Both the position numbers and the translations under genes were made by a program. A stretch of DNA of 64,000 nt from Petrosia ficiformis. Its lineage: Eukaryota; Porifera; Demospongiae; Haplosclerida; Petrosiidae. The number at the start of each line of letters is the position of its first letter. The stretch's first letter is position 1. A model generated the notes under the pieces. It was not told the origin of the DNA. It saw only the letters and a list, made by a program, of their open reading frames with translations, and ran no database searches. Shown one piece after another: positions 13,701 to 25,347 of the stretch. The stretch lies in assembly GCA_947044365.1 (NCBI GenBank), contig OX345645.1, positions 806,856 through 870,855 on the forward strand, given 5' to 3'.

Positions 13701-16700
13701 TACATACATATATGTATTTATGTATCAGATCTTGCCTGCATAGGCAGAGTAGAGGGTGTACTGGTTTTAAGCTTTCTGCTGTGATGGTACTATCGTCCCC
13801 AGACTGTCACGCCCCACAGCAGAAAACAGTCTAGGAACTTGGACCAACACTTGTGAGGCAATGATGTCATGATCAGGTGACTGTCACCTGATTCACTCCA
13901 CCTACTTGTATCACATATTCTAATCTTTGTTTATACTTGTGTGTTGAATCATGGTCTCCAGATAATGGGTAGAAAGCTGGTATCCAGGACGCTTCACACC
14001 CTTTGTTACAACTTCTTTTATTAAGGTTTTTATATGCCATTTGTGAATATACCAAGTCATGTGATCAATTAATACATTGAGCAATCTGATTGGATATTAC
14101 AAGATTCAGGTAATAATAAACATGTTGGCCCAAGTTACCACACTGTTGTTTGCCACACTGTTGTTTGTCAATTATCCAGAAAGGCGTGGTTTTAGTCACA
14201 CACATGGTATATTTATCTTATAGTGGCAGGAAAGAGGAGAGAATTTAGTGATTTGTCATCTTGTGATCCTTGCGATAATGCTAACATAAATGTTTTGCCT
14301 CTCGTTGACTCTCATCTAGATCTCGCTGTTTCTGTTCTCTACCTCTTGCTTTCTCCTCTGTCTTGGCCTTTTCTGTAGCTCACACTCTTTGCTTCTTTTT
14401 TCTCAGTGCATCTAGGCATCGAAGGCATGCTGAAGGTCTCTCACTCATAGGTTCCTCACTCGTCTCTACATTAGAGCAGTACGCCATCACCAGTACATGC
14501 TGTCAACGGATTAACATGCCTGTGGTCATATGTTTAATTATTGCATTCCTAAGCGTGACATATATATATATATATACAAACTAAGGTCGAGATTTCACTA
14601 AGGTGCTCGGCAACTAGGACTTATATACTCTTGCAGTATATGTTGTAACCGCAAATGCACATTATATAAATATATATTAATTTTAATTAAAATATCCATT
14701 ATATTGTCTGTAATTTTCTGTCAATAATTGGAATACTACATGCTTGTTTTCCAATCACAAATGTTGCAAGTGCTCTGCACAATGAGTGAAGTGCATTCAT
14801 TATATATATTTGTTTGGTATGATGTATGTATTATTTGTTATACAGTTAATCCTTCTATTGACTCTTTTGTTGGAACTATTTCTGGTCTTGGTACTGATGA
14901 TGGTTGTTCGAGACCTGGAGCTCCCTCTGGTAATTTTGATCTTTGCCCTTTACCAGGAGAAGATGTAACTTTAACATGTAGTGCTAGTGGCTCCACTTCG
15001 ATAATGACTCCAGGAGGTACATCGGTCTCTTCACCACATATAATCAGTTCAATCACTGATAGTGCTAATGGAGTGTACACATGTGTAGCTTCAAATTCTC
15101 CATGTAATGATACTACTTCAACACTAACAATCATGTTAGGAACTGCATGTGAGTTACATGACAATGATAAACACATATACATGTAAAAATATAGACACAG
15201 AACTTTATAAATGAATATACATTTAGCTTTACGACTATATTAATACTAAAAGTTATATATACCAAATGGAACTTACATACAAACTCTTTTACTTGATTAC
15301 ACTACTACGTAGTCCCATTCCCATTCCTAATCTTGTATATAGGTGAACCTCCTAGGCTTGAGCGTGCAGACGGATTTATTCTTAACCCTCCAGAAGCTAA
15401 GACATCAATAGGAAATGATTCCTGTGCATTAGTTAGGGATCAAGCCACAGGCAGACGTCGAGGTGTGAGGATTAATTGTCTTGCATCTAATGTCTTTACG
15501 ACAACATGGTTTAGAGATGATGTAATGCTTGATTTTACTGAACCATTACTTGAAACAAACGGTCGTTCAGGAAATTACAGATGTGTTGTTACAAGTGAAT
15601 GTGGTGCTATGGATAGTGAATTTACACTAATATATGGTTAGTAATACTATTTGTGTGATGACAGTTCTAAGTAATGTTTCCATGGCAACCCTTTACTCTG
15701 TGTGTTGATACAATTCAATTTTTTGATCCACTATAGAGTTGTAGTTAGTTATATAATTAAGATATAAGTAGTAGTTAACTATAATACTGTAAAAATCCAC
15801 TTTATACAAAACAAAGAATGTTTGAATGTAAACTAAACTCTTAAATATAATTATATATATATATAATTATTTTCCTATAATAAGTTTGTTCTTTCAATTC
15901 TTTTATAATAGAAGCACCAATTATTGATGAGGGATCTGGTTTAGTGACTGATAGTCTAAATGGTATTAATGTTGGTAGTGATGTTTGTGTTGATCAAAGT
16001 TTAGGGGGTAGCCTTACCATCGAATGTAATTTACTTAATGGAACCACTCCGCCTTCTCCTATCTACATGTGGAGTAAAGAGGGAGATCCCAGCTTCTCCT
16101 CATCTGCTTCATCAATCATGTTAGACCGATCTGATGGAAGTATTGCTGGTAATTATGCATGTAATGTTGCAACTGGACCTAATGGGGTGTGTGGTATGAA
16201 TGAATCCACTTCTAGAGTCTTGAGTAAGTTCATGATAACAGATCAAAACATTTATTAATAATTAATGGTTTGGGCCTAGTGCTTACTCCAATGGAATTTT
16301 TATCTAAATGTAAAGTCATCACATCCTAATTTTGAGGCCATTGTGGATGTGTCACAATGTCCTCAAAATTAGGATGTAATGACTAATATATGTAATAATT
16401 ATAGTGTATAGTTTAATGTCATAATGTTAATACATGATTATACTGAAACTCAATAATGAAGCAATGGATCGAAATTTTAAATACACAAAAAGAATGGGAA
16501 AGATGATAATATGAAAATGGTGCAGGTAAAAAAGATTGTTGATCATTCCAGACTAATTTAAGTTATGAGTCAAAGTGAATGCATTTTGACTTTTAGTTAA
16601 CTAAGCTATAACTAAACGAGCACCGTCGAGACGGGACCCTCGCCTACTTAGTACATGACGCTTTGCAAGCATGCACATCCACATACCTGTAGGTGGAGCT

Positions 16701-19700
16701 AGGTAGCTTTCTATCTTGCATCAATGGTGGTGTAGTAGCAACCATTACCTAGATTGTTTTTAGTTTGAAGTGTTTCTTGGCTAGCGACAGCCATAAAACA
16801 GGATCACTTGTGTTTGTGTGTCCATATATACTTTCGTTATTGCCCTCGTTTCATCTTAAAGTCGTGAAACGGTAACTAAAAATTGTCATAACTTTAGAAC
16901 CAAAAGGTTTTAGAAGATTTCCTACGTTATTTTTTTCCTTGTATAATTTGAAGTCTACCAGTACCCCGTTTGAATTGTCAATGTTTTTATTTTTCCAGAA
17001 AAATTGCTAACAGACACACAGACAAAACAATTACCGTACCCTTCCACCTACGCTACGCGGCGAGGGTAATTACAGGTCTACTGTAATAACTATAACTAAC
17101 AAAAATGAAAATTGGCCAAATAATGGGCACTTTCAGTTAGTTAACTAAAGCCAAACACTTTTAGTAAGCCTATTATTACCTTAGTTAATTAAACCATAAT
17201 TAAACTCAAAGAAACTAATCATTCTATAACTATAACTACATGTATAACTAAATGTGGTCACAGTTATCAAATGAAATAACACACTAAATTATTAAGTTAA
17301 AACGTAGCTTTACATTAGTTTGTACATGTATGTATGATGAATGTATATTTGTTTCATAGTTAATCCTTCTATTGACTCTTTTATGGGAACTATTTCTGGT
17401 CTTGGTGGTACTGATGATGGTTGTTCAAGATCTGAAGCTCCCTCTGGTGATGTTGATCTTTGCCCTTTACCAGGAGAAGATGTAACTATAACATGTACTA
17501 CTAGTGGCTCCACTTCGATAATAACTCCAGGAGGTCAAGTAGTCTCTTCACCACATATAATCAGTTCAATCACTGATAGTGCTGAAGGAGTGTACACATG
17601 TGTAGCTTCAGATCCTCCATGTGATGCTGATAGTTCAACACTAACAATCATGTTAGGAAGTATATGTGAGTTACATGACAATGATAAACACATATACATG
17701 TAAAAATATAGACACAGAACTTTATAAATGAATATATAATTATTTAGATTTATGACTGTATTAATACTAAAAGTTATATATACCAATGTAAACTCTTTCA
17801 CTTAATTACACTACTACATAGTCCCATTCCCATTCCTAATCTTGTATATAGGCGAACCTCCTAGGCTTGAGCGTGCAGATGGATTTATTCTTAACCCTCC
17901 AGAAGCTAAGACATCGATAGGAAATGATTCCTGTGCATTAGTTAGGGATCAAGTCACAGGCGAACGTCGAGGTGTGAGGATTAATTGTCTTGCATCTAAT
18001 GTCTTTACGACAACATGGTTTAGAGATGATGTAATGCTTGATTTTACTGAACCATTACTTGAAACAAATGGTCGTTCAGGAAATTACACATGTGTTGTTA
18101 CAAGTGAATGTGGTGCTATGGATAGTGAATTTTCACTAATATATGGTTAGTAATACTACTTGTGTGATGACAGTTCTAAGTAATGTTTCCATGGCAATCC
18201 TGTACTCTGTGTGTTGATATAATTCAATTTTTTGATCCACTATAGAGTTGTAGTTAGTTATATAATTAAGATATAAGTAGTAGTTAACTATAATACTGTA
18301 AAAATCCACTTTACACAAAACAAAGAATGTTTGAATGTAAACTAAACTCTTAAATATAATTATATAAATATATATAATTATTTTCCTATAATAAGTTTGT
18401 TCTTTCAATTCTTTTATAATAGAAGCACCAATTATTGATGAGGGATCTGGTTTAGTGACTGATAGTCTAAATGGTATTAATGTTGGTAGTGATGTTTGTG
18501 TTGATCAAAGTTTAGGGGGTAGCCTTACCATCGAATGTAATTTACTTAATGGAACCACTCCGCCTTCTCCTATCTACATGTGGAGTAAAGAGGGAGATCC
18601 CAGCTTCTCCTCATCTGCTTCATCAATCATGTTAGACCGATCTGATGGAAGTATTGCTGGTAATTATGCATGTAATGTTGCAACTGGACCTAATGGCGTG
18701 TGTGGTATGAATGAATCCACTTCAAGAGTCTTAAGTAAGTTCATGATAACATACCAATATTTGATAGTGGTTAATGGTTTGGTCTAATAACTAATCATGT
18801 ACTGTATCAGTAATAATAGATAATTCATAAACCCAGCAAAGGTTAGCAAGGAGTATTAGATTTTGCAAATGAGTTATGTGTGTGGATGTATAGAGAAATC
18901 CAACAACAGTTAAAAGATGTGGCACTCAACGATAACATTCATTGCACATCTAAAATAGTGGATTTTACTTATTTACGAAGGTAACATCACCATGTACACA
19001 CAAGTTCATATTGTAATGGACTTTTATAGAATATTTCTCTATTTGTTAGTAAACTGAATACAATGTATAAATAATTTATATATATATTTGTATTATAGTA
19101 CCACCTAATATTATAATGACTGGAGGAAATCCTCCTGGTACAATCAATATTGGTACTAATGCCTGCCTAACTGGAAGTCTAGCACTACAATGTTTGGTGG
19201 TAGAGGGAACACCTCCAGTCACTCGTGTCTGGACACAGGATGGAATTATGCTGTCATCAACTGAAGTGTTTTTACCTATTTCCAGTGGTGGAACCTATAC
19301 ATGTTCAGTTAGTAATGACTGCCCAACAGCATCTATGGGAACTAGTGTTATTACAGGTGAGTTGTGTTGTCATATAGGTTGAAGATTTGTGGATGGATGG
19401 TAGAGTTGGGCGATATTGAAATTTTGAAGATGATATGATAATTGACTTTTTATCATGATAATGATATTATCACGATAATTATGCATGCACTCAGAAAATA
19501 TATATATTTTTGGTTAACAATCTACAAAATCAAAATAAGTGATTGGAGTAAGTGATAAAATGATTAATTTATAACAAAATCAGAGTAAGTGATTGGAGCC
19601 TATATATTACAGAATCTATAACCTACAGATCGCTTCACCTTTGTTTTCTGGCTTTCCATTCTTGTCAGCTTTCAAACCGAAATAAGTCCAAACTGGAGAA

Positions 19701-22700
19701 GATGTTTTCTCTTTTCTAACCAGAGTTATATCAGGTACTAAGGCTGCCATTACGATCGATCGACGTTCACGGTTCACGCCTTCACTGAGACACGTGTATT
19801 AACGTATACCGTAATTAATCGATATTAGCGATATACCGCAATAACGATATTATCGAGTTAACGATAACTGTGTATCGTGAGCGCGATAGGACACATTTAT
19901 CGTCAATTGGCGATAGTACCGGTATATCGCCCAACTCTAATGGATGGATGGATGAATGGATGGATGGACGGATGGATGGATGAATGGACGGATTTCAGTG
20001 GATCATGTGATGGATGAATGTACAGATCAGATGGATGACAGGATAGATCAATGGATGACAAATGTACAAAAAAACACTGAAGAACAAAATGATTTATCTA
20101 TTTTTAATTCCATATTACACAGTACCTCCCACTGTCTCAATATCAGCCAACATCACTGGATCATTGACCAATGGTTGTGAGACACCTGGAAATATGTTGT
20201 GTCCATTAATAGGAGAAATGGTCACTGTTAGTTGTGCTGTTACTGGTACTAGTAGTTATATGATTTCTGGTCCTGGAGGCACTTCAAATAGTATGGATTT
20301 GGTTATTAATTCCTTTCAAGCTTCAGATGCTGGTACATATCAATGTACTGCCAGTAATCTATGTGGTTCATCCAGTGATAGTATACCGATAATATTTACT
20401 GGTATGTTTGTGTGTTTGGTTGTCTGTGTACATATGTGCGTCTGTGTGTTTGTATGTTACAGCAATTACTTATTATTCATGTTGATCTGTTACATGGACT
20501 ACTTACTTTCAATTTATAGGTATTCCTCCGGTAATTTCGACACCACCTCCTGGTCCTCCAACTAACCAAACCCCAACCCTCCCTCCAAACATGTTAATTA
20601 ATATTGGTCAGAATGTGTGTATCACAACAGACCAAATGGTTGATATTAACTGCACTATTGAATCTGGGACTGAACCTATTAATTTCATTTGGACCAGAGA
20701 CCCAGATCCCACTATTATCAGTACTATGTCAGTACTTCAGGATGTAGGCATTGGAACGTACAATTGTAACGCTACCAACTCATTTGGATCTGATGTTGAG
20801 AGTTCATCTATATTTAGTTAGTAATTTTTAAAATTATTTTAATGTTTTTGAAATTGTATGTACGGAGTTGATGATAATGACATTGGCAAACAAACAGACA
20901 AATTGTCGACTGACAGATCAACTGACCAATTGAGTGGTTGACTAACTGACTATGACCAATGGACTAACTAACCAGTCAACTGATCCACTACTCACTGACT
21001 AGAATATACAAACCAATCGCCTGATTAACAGACTGTTCACTAACACTCTCTGACTAACTGACAGTCAAATCAACTATGTAACTGAGTCACTAACCAACTA
21101 CCTGCCTTTCAATGAAGAGATACCTCCCACTTCTCATCCTCTCTCTTTCTCTTCCTTGTTGTGCATGATCTCCCTTACCTCACCTTCTTCATTCTTTTAG
21201 GTTTTCCTATTATTGATCTTGAAGTAACTATAATTCCTAGAAACAGATGTAGTGAACTGCGTGAACCACTACCTCCATCTCAAAATGTTAACCACTGTGC
21301 CTTCCTTGGTGATACTGTCACAATTTTATGCTTCTCTGCTGATACTAATGATCCTGGAGTCATCACTCCAAATGGTGAAACTGGTAGAAGAGACATTGTT
21401 GATATTGAGGAGAGTGACTCTGGGATGTATACCTGTAGTTTAAATAACGTTTGTGGGGCGGGTACACCTGAATCTTTTTATTTAGCAGTTTTTGGTGAGT
21501 GTATACATAATGTATGTATACATAATTGTTTATAGGAACTATGCATATCACATATATATGCAGTTACAAACATGCATACATACACACACCACTACACATA
21601 TATACACACATTCTGTTATTCTATTTTCTGTTACATACAGACCCTGCTGTAATTGATCGAGAGACGCCTCTTCCTCCTGATACACCTAATGAAAGGAATA
21701 TTGGTGCTGGACGTCCAGATGACCCTGTGAGAATTGTAGAAAATGTCACTGTTCGATTACACTGTCCATACAGTGGCATTAATGAACCCACAACGAGATG
21801 GTTATTGGTAGCTAGTGATCGCACTACAACAGAGATAGTGGATATGCCACCAGACATTATGTTGATAAATGATACAGTTAACAGGAATTTAATATTAGTT
21901 ATTAACAATTTCAGAGAGGAGTCTGAGGGTACTTACAGGTGTGACACAGGGAATATTGCTGGGGATGATGAAGGAGACGTTGTAATACGTTGTAAGTGAA
22001 TGAAAAAATAGAATTGTAACCCTCATTATTATATGTAGTAAAAATCTATATGATTTACTGTAAACCAGGAGCTCATTGAAAGTCCAATTGTAATACTTCT
22101 AGTCTGTCTAATTGTTTTGGTGTGTATAATGTATCTTGTATATGCCCACATAAACTTCTTAATAATTATGGTAAGATTTCTGTATATTTTAAAAAGCCAG
22201 AGTCTACACAGTTGGAGTTGCTTTACTGTTCATAAGCTCCTGTTATGACAGCCAGGGTCTACACAGCTTTACTGTTCATAAGCTCCTGTTATGACAGCCA
22301 GGGTCTACATAGCTTTACTGTTCATAAGCTCCTGTTATGACAGCCAGGGTCTACACAGCTTTACTGTTCATAAGCTCCTGTTATGACAGCCAGGGTCTAC
22401 ACAGCTTTACTGTTCATAAGCTCCTGTTATGACAGCCAGGGTCTACATAGCTTTACTGTTCATAAGCTCCTGTTATGACAGCCAGGGTCTACACAGCTTT
22501 ACTGTTCATAAGCTCCTGTTATGACAGCCAGGGTCTACATAGCTTTACTGTTCATAAGCTCCTGTTATGACAGCCAGGGTCTACATAGCTTTACTATTCA
22601 TAAGCTCCTGTTATGACAGCCAGGGTCTACACAGCTTTACTGTTCATAAGCTCCTGTTATGACAGCCAGGGTCTACACAGCTTTACTATTCATAAGCTCC

Positions 22701-24909
22701 TGTTATGACAGCCAGGGTCTACACAGCTTTACTATTCATAAGCTCCTGTTATGACAGCCAGGGTCTACACAGCTTTACTATTCATAAGCTCCTGTTATGA
22801 CAGCCAGGGTCTACACAGTTGGACTGGCTTTTGAAAGTTTAAGTTTCTATTATGACTGATGTTAATAACATTATCAAAAATTAAAATAATAACTTTTTCG
22901 CCAGTTGACAGAATTGATTTTAAATAAACCCAAGTAGCATTAATTCAATAAGTATAGTTCTTTGATGGATATGTACGTAGTTAAAATGATGAACTTTGAG
23001 TATTGTATAATTAATATTCATAGTTATGCATGATCGGCTGTCAATTGCACTCATTTTTACGAGATTGCATTGAGTAGAGTTACTGGTATAAGTAACAAGA
23101 AATGGAGAAAAACGTATATCTATGATCACTTTGTAATGACTAATAATCATTGCTGATGGCTTGAAACTCAACGACGTAATATAAATGATTGTACGTATAT
23201 AGTTAATAATATAATTTTACTTAATAGAACTTTACCATGATGGGTTTTAGTAATTAACTAAAGCAATATAACTACTAATTATGCAGTGTGTGTGTTCATT
23301 TAATTATTTTTACATATATAATTTATAGTTGAAGCACCTGATGAAGCAATATGGACCACAACACCATGGAGTTTAGTGAGTGTGTTTCAAATTATCTATG
23401 CATATATTATCTATTTATTGATGCAATCCCTTGATGATTCAACTGTATTTCAATCCTTCCTTCTATAGTGTGATCCAGACTGTCATTTAGGTACTCGTAT
23501 GCGTGTGGTAACATGCCGTGAAGTGAACACCCGTATATTACTACCTGACAATCGCTGTATTGAGGAAAAACCTGCTTCGATGGAACGATGCATTGATAGA
23601 GGTCCTTGTTTTCTTGATCCTCAGTGGGTGGCTCAGGAGTGGTCTCAAGTAAGTTTCTACCTAACTCATAACCAGTAACTATAAGTTATATATAGTTAGT
23701 CAATGCTGAGTTTTTATTGATCAAAGGCAGTGTGTGTGGTTGCTCGAGCCAATTAGTGAACTAAAGAGTTGAGATTATGATAACTTTCAAGTTGGGAGGA
23801 GTATATATAACGGGGTCAGGTTTTCATGCTGAGGTTGGCAGTTTTTTTTCATGTAACCATTTGCTACTACAATAAAAACAGTTCACTACTCTAAATAGAA
23901 ACTGCACACCATCAATTGTATGAACTGCTGTATACTCTCAATTATCTGGACACCTTTGGTCACAAGTTCCTTCCAGAGTGCAGGATAACTGAATTGGTCA
24001 GGATAACTGCTCCTGCATATCCAAAACGTCTTAGTTATTAGTGTAAGAAACAGACTTGTCAAGCATTTCAATGATCCTTACTTTGTCACCAATTGATAGA
24101 ACAACTCTCTCACACTTAGCTACTTTACTGTAGTAGCAGGAGCCATAGGAGACACAAAATTTACTGTAGCTGAACAAGAAACAATCAGCTGCTTCTCTAT
24201 ATAGCTAAATAGTGAATACACTGACGTGTTAATCAACTTTGCACTTTATCATTTCTAAATAATGGAATAATCAAGGTCCGAGGGTACACTTTAATATTTG
24301 TAATTAAATGAACAAACTGTGCTAATAATAAAAAAATTATGACAAATAATATTGTTGTCTGCAAATCTTAATCTGTGTATTTATTTATTCATCTGTATTA
24401 AAATTATTAATTTTATATTTATTTTTTAATAGTGCTCACAGGATTGTGGAGGTGGTTATCGTACTCGTGATGTGGTCTGTCAAATTCCACGAACAGAAGA
24501 GATAGTTAATGATAATATGTGCAATCAACAAACTAAACCTCACACATTTGAGTATTGTAACTTGGATCCATGTAAGAGAGTGTGACTGCATGTTCCTTTC
24601 CTCTTAGCTGTAATATATCATTCCACCTTTTTTCCATCCCATATGGTGACAGTGTTGTTCAGTTATATATTTACTTTGTGTCTATAATACTCAGACTTAT
24701 CTGATCTATTTTCTACTATTCCTTCTCCACTTCTCTTCATTCTTCCCTCATTCCCTTTATATATGTCTCCTCTCTTCTTATTTTGGTCATCACTCCTGCA
24801 TGCAGGTTGCAGAAATGATAGATATCCACAATTCTGTAAGCTCATTCGTGGTACTGCTTTTTGTGAAAATAAAGTTTACAAAAAAGAATGTTGCTGGTCA
24901 TGTCGATAA
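6310..24909 (+). CDS. Gene A: secreted papilin/ADAMTSL-like protein, 14 Ig + 2 TSP1 + PLAC
   Basis: Exons: 6310-6336, 6386-6488, 6682-6928, 11128-11297, 11409-11777, 13357-13638, 14846-15148, 15343-15636, 15912-16223, 17360-17665, 17852-18145, 18423-18734, 19099-19356, 20123-20401, 20520-20816, 21201-21494, 21641-21991, 23329-23375, 23469-23648, 24433-24571, 24806-24909. They sum to 4968 nt, exactly 1656 codons with TAA. Signal peptide is residues 1 to about 20 (MALHLLVLT then [10 protein letters not shown]), split by intron 1. Ig1 (about 44-183) spans two exons; Ig2-Ig14 (to about 1500) are one exon each, phase 1-1. Typical motifs are [16 protein letters not shown] and GTYQC. Two TSP1 domains follow (about 1500-1622; [18 protein letters not shown]), with introns placed before their first Cys. 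The PLAC domain (about 1622-1655) ends CCWSCR. The order fits papilin/ADAMTSL-type matrix proteins; no protease domain or membrane segment is seen. Ig4-6 and Ig7-9 are cassette copies. Confidence 0.85.
7874..8239. mobile_element. Dispersed non-autonomous repeat, copy 1
   Basis: About 366 bp from TTTATTGCTGATCATGTGAC to CTAACTATTACTTA. It recurs at 53024-53395 in the penultimate intron of gene B. Internal inverted motifs include a TGCACAC...GTGCAATAA arm pair and a GTTTACATAACGCACTCG hairpin. Family unknown. Confidence 0.6.
8839..9023. mobile_element. MITE related to 449-590
   Basis: It begins CAGTGAAACCTCTATTCCGG and ends AGAGGGGTTTCACTG, giving clear terminal inverted repeats. The internal 'GGTGTCCTCAT' motifs are shared with the copy at 449-590. 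Confidence 0.65.
9045..9225. mobile_element. Fold-back MITE
   Basis: Long inverted arms: GGTACCTTAGCAAAAAAATT near 9049 pairs with the AATTTTCTTGCTAAGG region near 9173. The arms also include 'AATAACCACTTCCATA' and its complement. A related copy is at 1045-1190. Confidence 0.6.
9488..9734. mobile_element. Fold-back element with central perfect palindrome
   Basis: Outer arms AGAGCTCTTGAAGTAGGCT and AGCCTACTTGAAGAGCTCT are imperfect inverted repeats. Inside, CAGGCATGGCCTGACA and GGTCAGGCCACGCCTG flank a perfect 20-nt palindrome centred on TTTACGTAAA at 9670-9689. Confidence 0.6.
10080..10990. repeat. Segment duplicated at 26470-27110
   Basis: The text from 'AAAACTCTTGGGGACATCTG' to the TGGGACC...CGTTG motif near 10960-10980 recurs upstream of gene B. 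There it is interrupted differently and followed by a longer minus-strand ORF. Here only the last residues of that ORF (ERHWD-type) remain. Confidence 0.6.
10712..10752. repeat. (TA)n microsatellite
   Basis: About 40 bp of uninterrupted TA dinucleotides in gene A intron 3. Confidence 0.9.
11778..13356 (+). other. Gene A intron 5 with internal direct and inverted repeats
   Basis: No gene is seen. Two related stretches (about 12050-12370 and 12595-12870) share 'GGAGCAGTCTGG' and 'TTTTGAGCAGTCTGGGAT'. A stretch at about 12430-12540 is inverted at about 12925-13020 (the 'AAATGCAACGACCTTATA' region). The same structure is kept in gene B intron 5 (37171-38747). Confidence 0.65.
13639..14845 (+). 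other. Gene A intron 6
   Basis: No gene is seen. It includes inverted motifs around 13765-13830 (CTTTCTGCTGTG / CACAGCAGAAA) and a CT-rich stretch at 14290-14400. It is homologous to gene B intron 6 (39030-40389). B has about 100 bp extra near 39531-39640 and a much longer TA run. Confidence 0.6.
14846..16223 (+). repeat. Gene A Ig cassette 1 (Ig4-Ig5-Ig6)
   Basis: Three symmetric phase-1 exons (14846-15148, 15343-15636, 15912-16223) with their introns. The unit recurs at 17360-18734 in gene A and at 40390, 43192 and 45994 in gene B. Ig4 lacks the usual core Trp; Ig5 (TTWFRDD) and Ig6 (YMWSKEGD) keep it. Confidence 0.85.
16321..16377. repeat. Intronic 17-bp perfect hairpin, repeated in each cassette spacer
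   Basis: ACATCCTAATTTTGAGG pairs exactly with CCTCAAAATTAGGATGT across a 23-nt loop that itself contains CATTGTG/CACAATG. Copies lie at about 41865-41921 and, with a slight deletion, 44657-44711 in gene B. Confidence 0.7.
16636..17067. mobile_element. TIR-bounded element in cassette spacer (internally deleted)
   Basis: It is bounded by ACCCTCGCC and GGCGAGGGT. Longer versions of about 730 bp occupy the equivalent spacers in gene B (42180-42907, 44971-45701). The gene A copy lacks about 300 bp after the left end. Insertion therefore predates cassette duplication. Confidence 0.6.
17360..18734 (+). repeat. Gene A Ig cassette 2 (Ig7-Ig8-Ig9)
   Basis: Exons 17360-17665, 17852-18145 and 18423-18734 copy cassette 1 with about 2.51 kb spacing. 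The Ig9 exon encodes the same Ig sequence as Ig6. The introns also match nearly base for base. Confidence 0.85.
19401..19939. mobile_element. 539-bp TIR element unique to gene A
   Basis: It begins TAGAGTTGGGCGATA and ends TATCGCCCAACTCTA, perfect 15-bp inverted ends. It is inserted in a GGAT repeat. The equivalent gene B intron (48668-48934) has only the GGAT repeat, so insertion followed the A/B split. No ORF is seen; the ends resemble hAT-type MITEs. Confidence 0.75.
22015..23328 (+). other. Gene A intron 17 with large insertion
   Basis: Gene B has only about 106 bp here (51071-51176). Gene A carries about 1.2 kb extra, including the 46-bp minisatellite. The repeat is bordered by AAAAAGCCAG and CTGGCTTTT, suggesting it arose inside an inverted-repeat element. 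Confidence 0.6.
22211..22820. repeat. 46-bp minisatellite, 13 copies
   Basis: The unit contains CATAAGCTCCTGTTATGACA and CAGGGTCTACACAGC. Thirteen near-identical copies differ at a few sites (ACTGTT/ACTATT, CTACAC/CTACAT). There are no unique spacers. Confidence 0.9.
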
Positions 24910-24960
24910 TAAGAAACTCTTCTATTATTCACACATTACCATAACACATTGAACAAAACT

Positions 24961-24966
24961 AATAAA
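24961..24966 (+). terminator. Poly(A) signal of gene A
   Basis: AATAAA 52 nt after the stop. Gene B has one at the same relative place. Confidence 0.6.
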
Positions 24967-25347
24967 TATACAATGTCTTGTGTTATTCTTTTGTTCTGTC
25001 CAGACCTATCATATGTATAGCTCACACTATATTCAATATTTTGCATGCATATTATAATGTGTGCATGTGCAACACACATACATTGTGTGTGTGTTACACC
25101 GAGATTTGTATTCAATCCTCACAACATGTTATGGATTCAGTACCAAAGGTCAATTTTTTTGTTTTGCATTAGCTACAGCAATTTTTTTTATTAACATCCA
25201 GATCCTATTGCAATGTTTTGTGATACCAATGAAAAAGTTTCTTGGAGGAGTCTAGGGACTTACAATTAATTGACCAGTTTGTACACACGCTCAGATTATT
25301 GCGTGACAATCAATTGCACGGTGGGTAAATTGTCTTACTGCTAGAAG

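Noticed and set aside
14838..15182. Minus-strand ORFs opposite Ig4-type exons (also 17310-17513, 40382-40726, 43142-43345)
   Set aside because: They are antisense shadows repeated wherever the Ig exon is repeated; no independent coding signal.
22211..22820. CRISPR-like regular repeat
   Set aside because: Units are adjacent 46-mers without unique spacers, inside a eukaryotic intron. It is a minisatellite.
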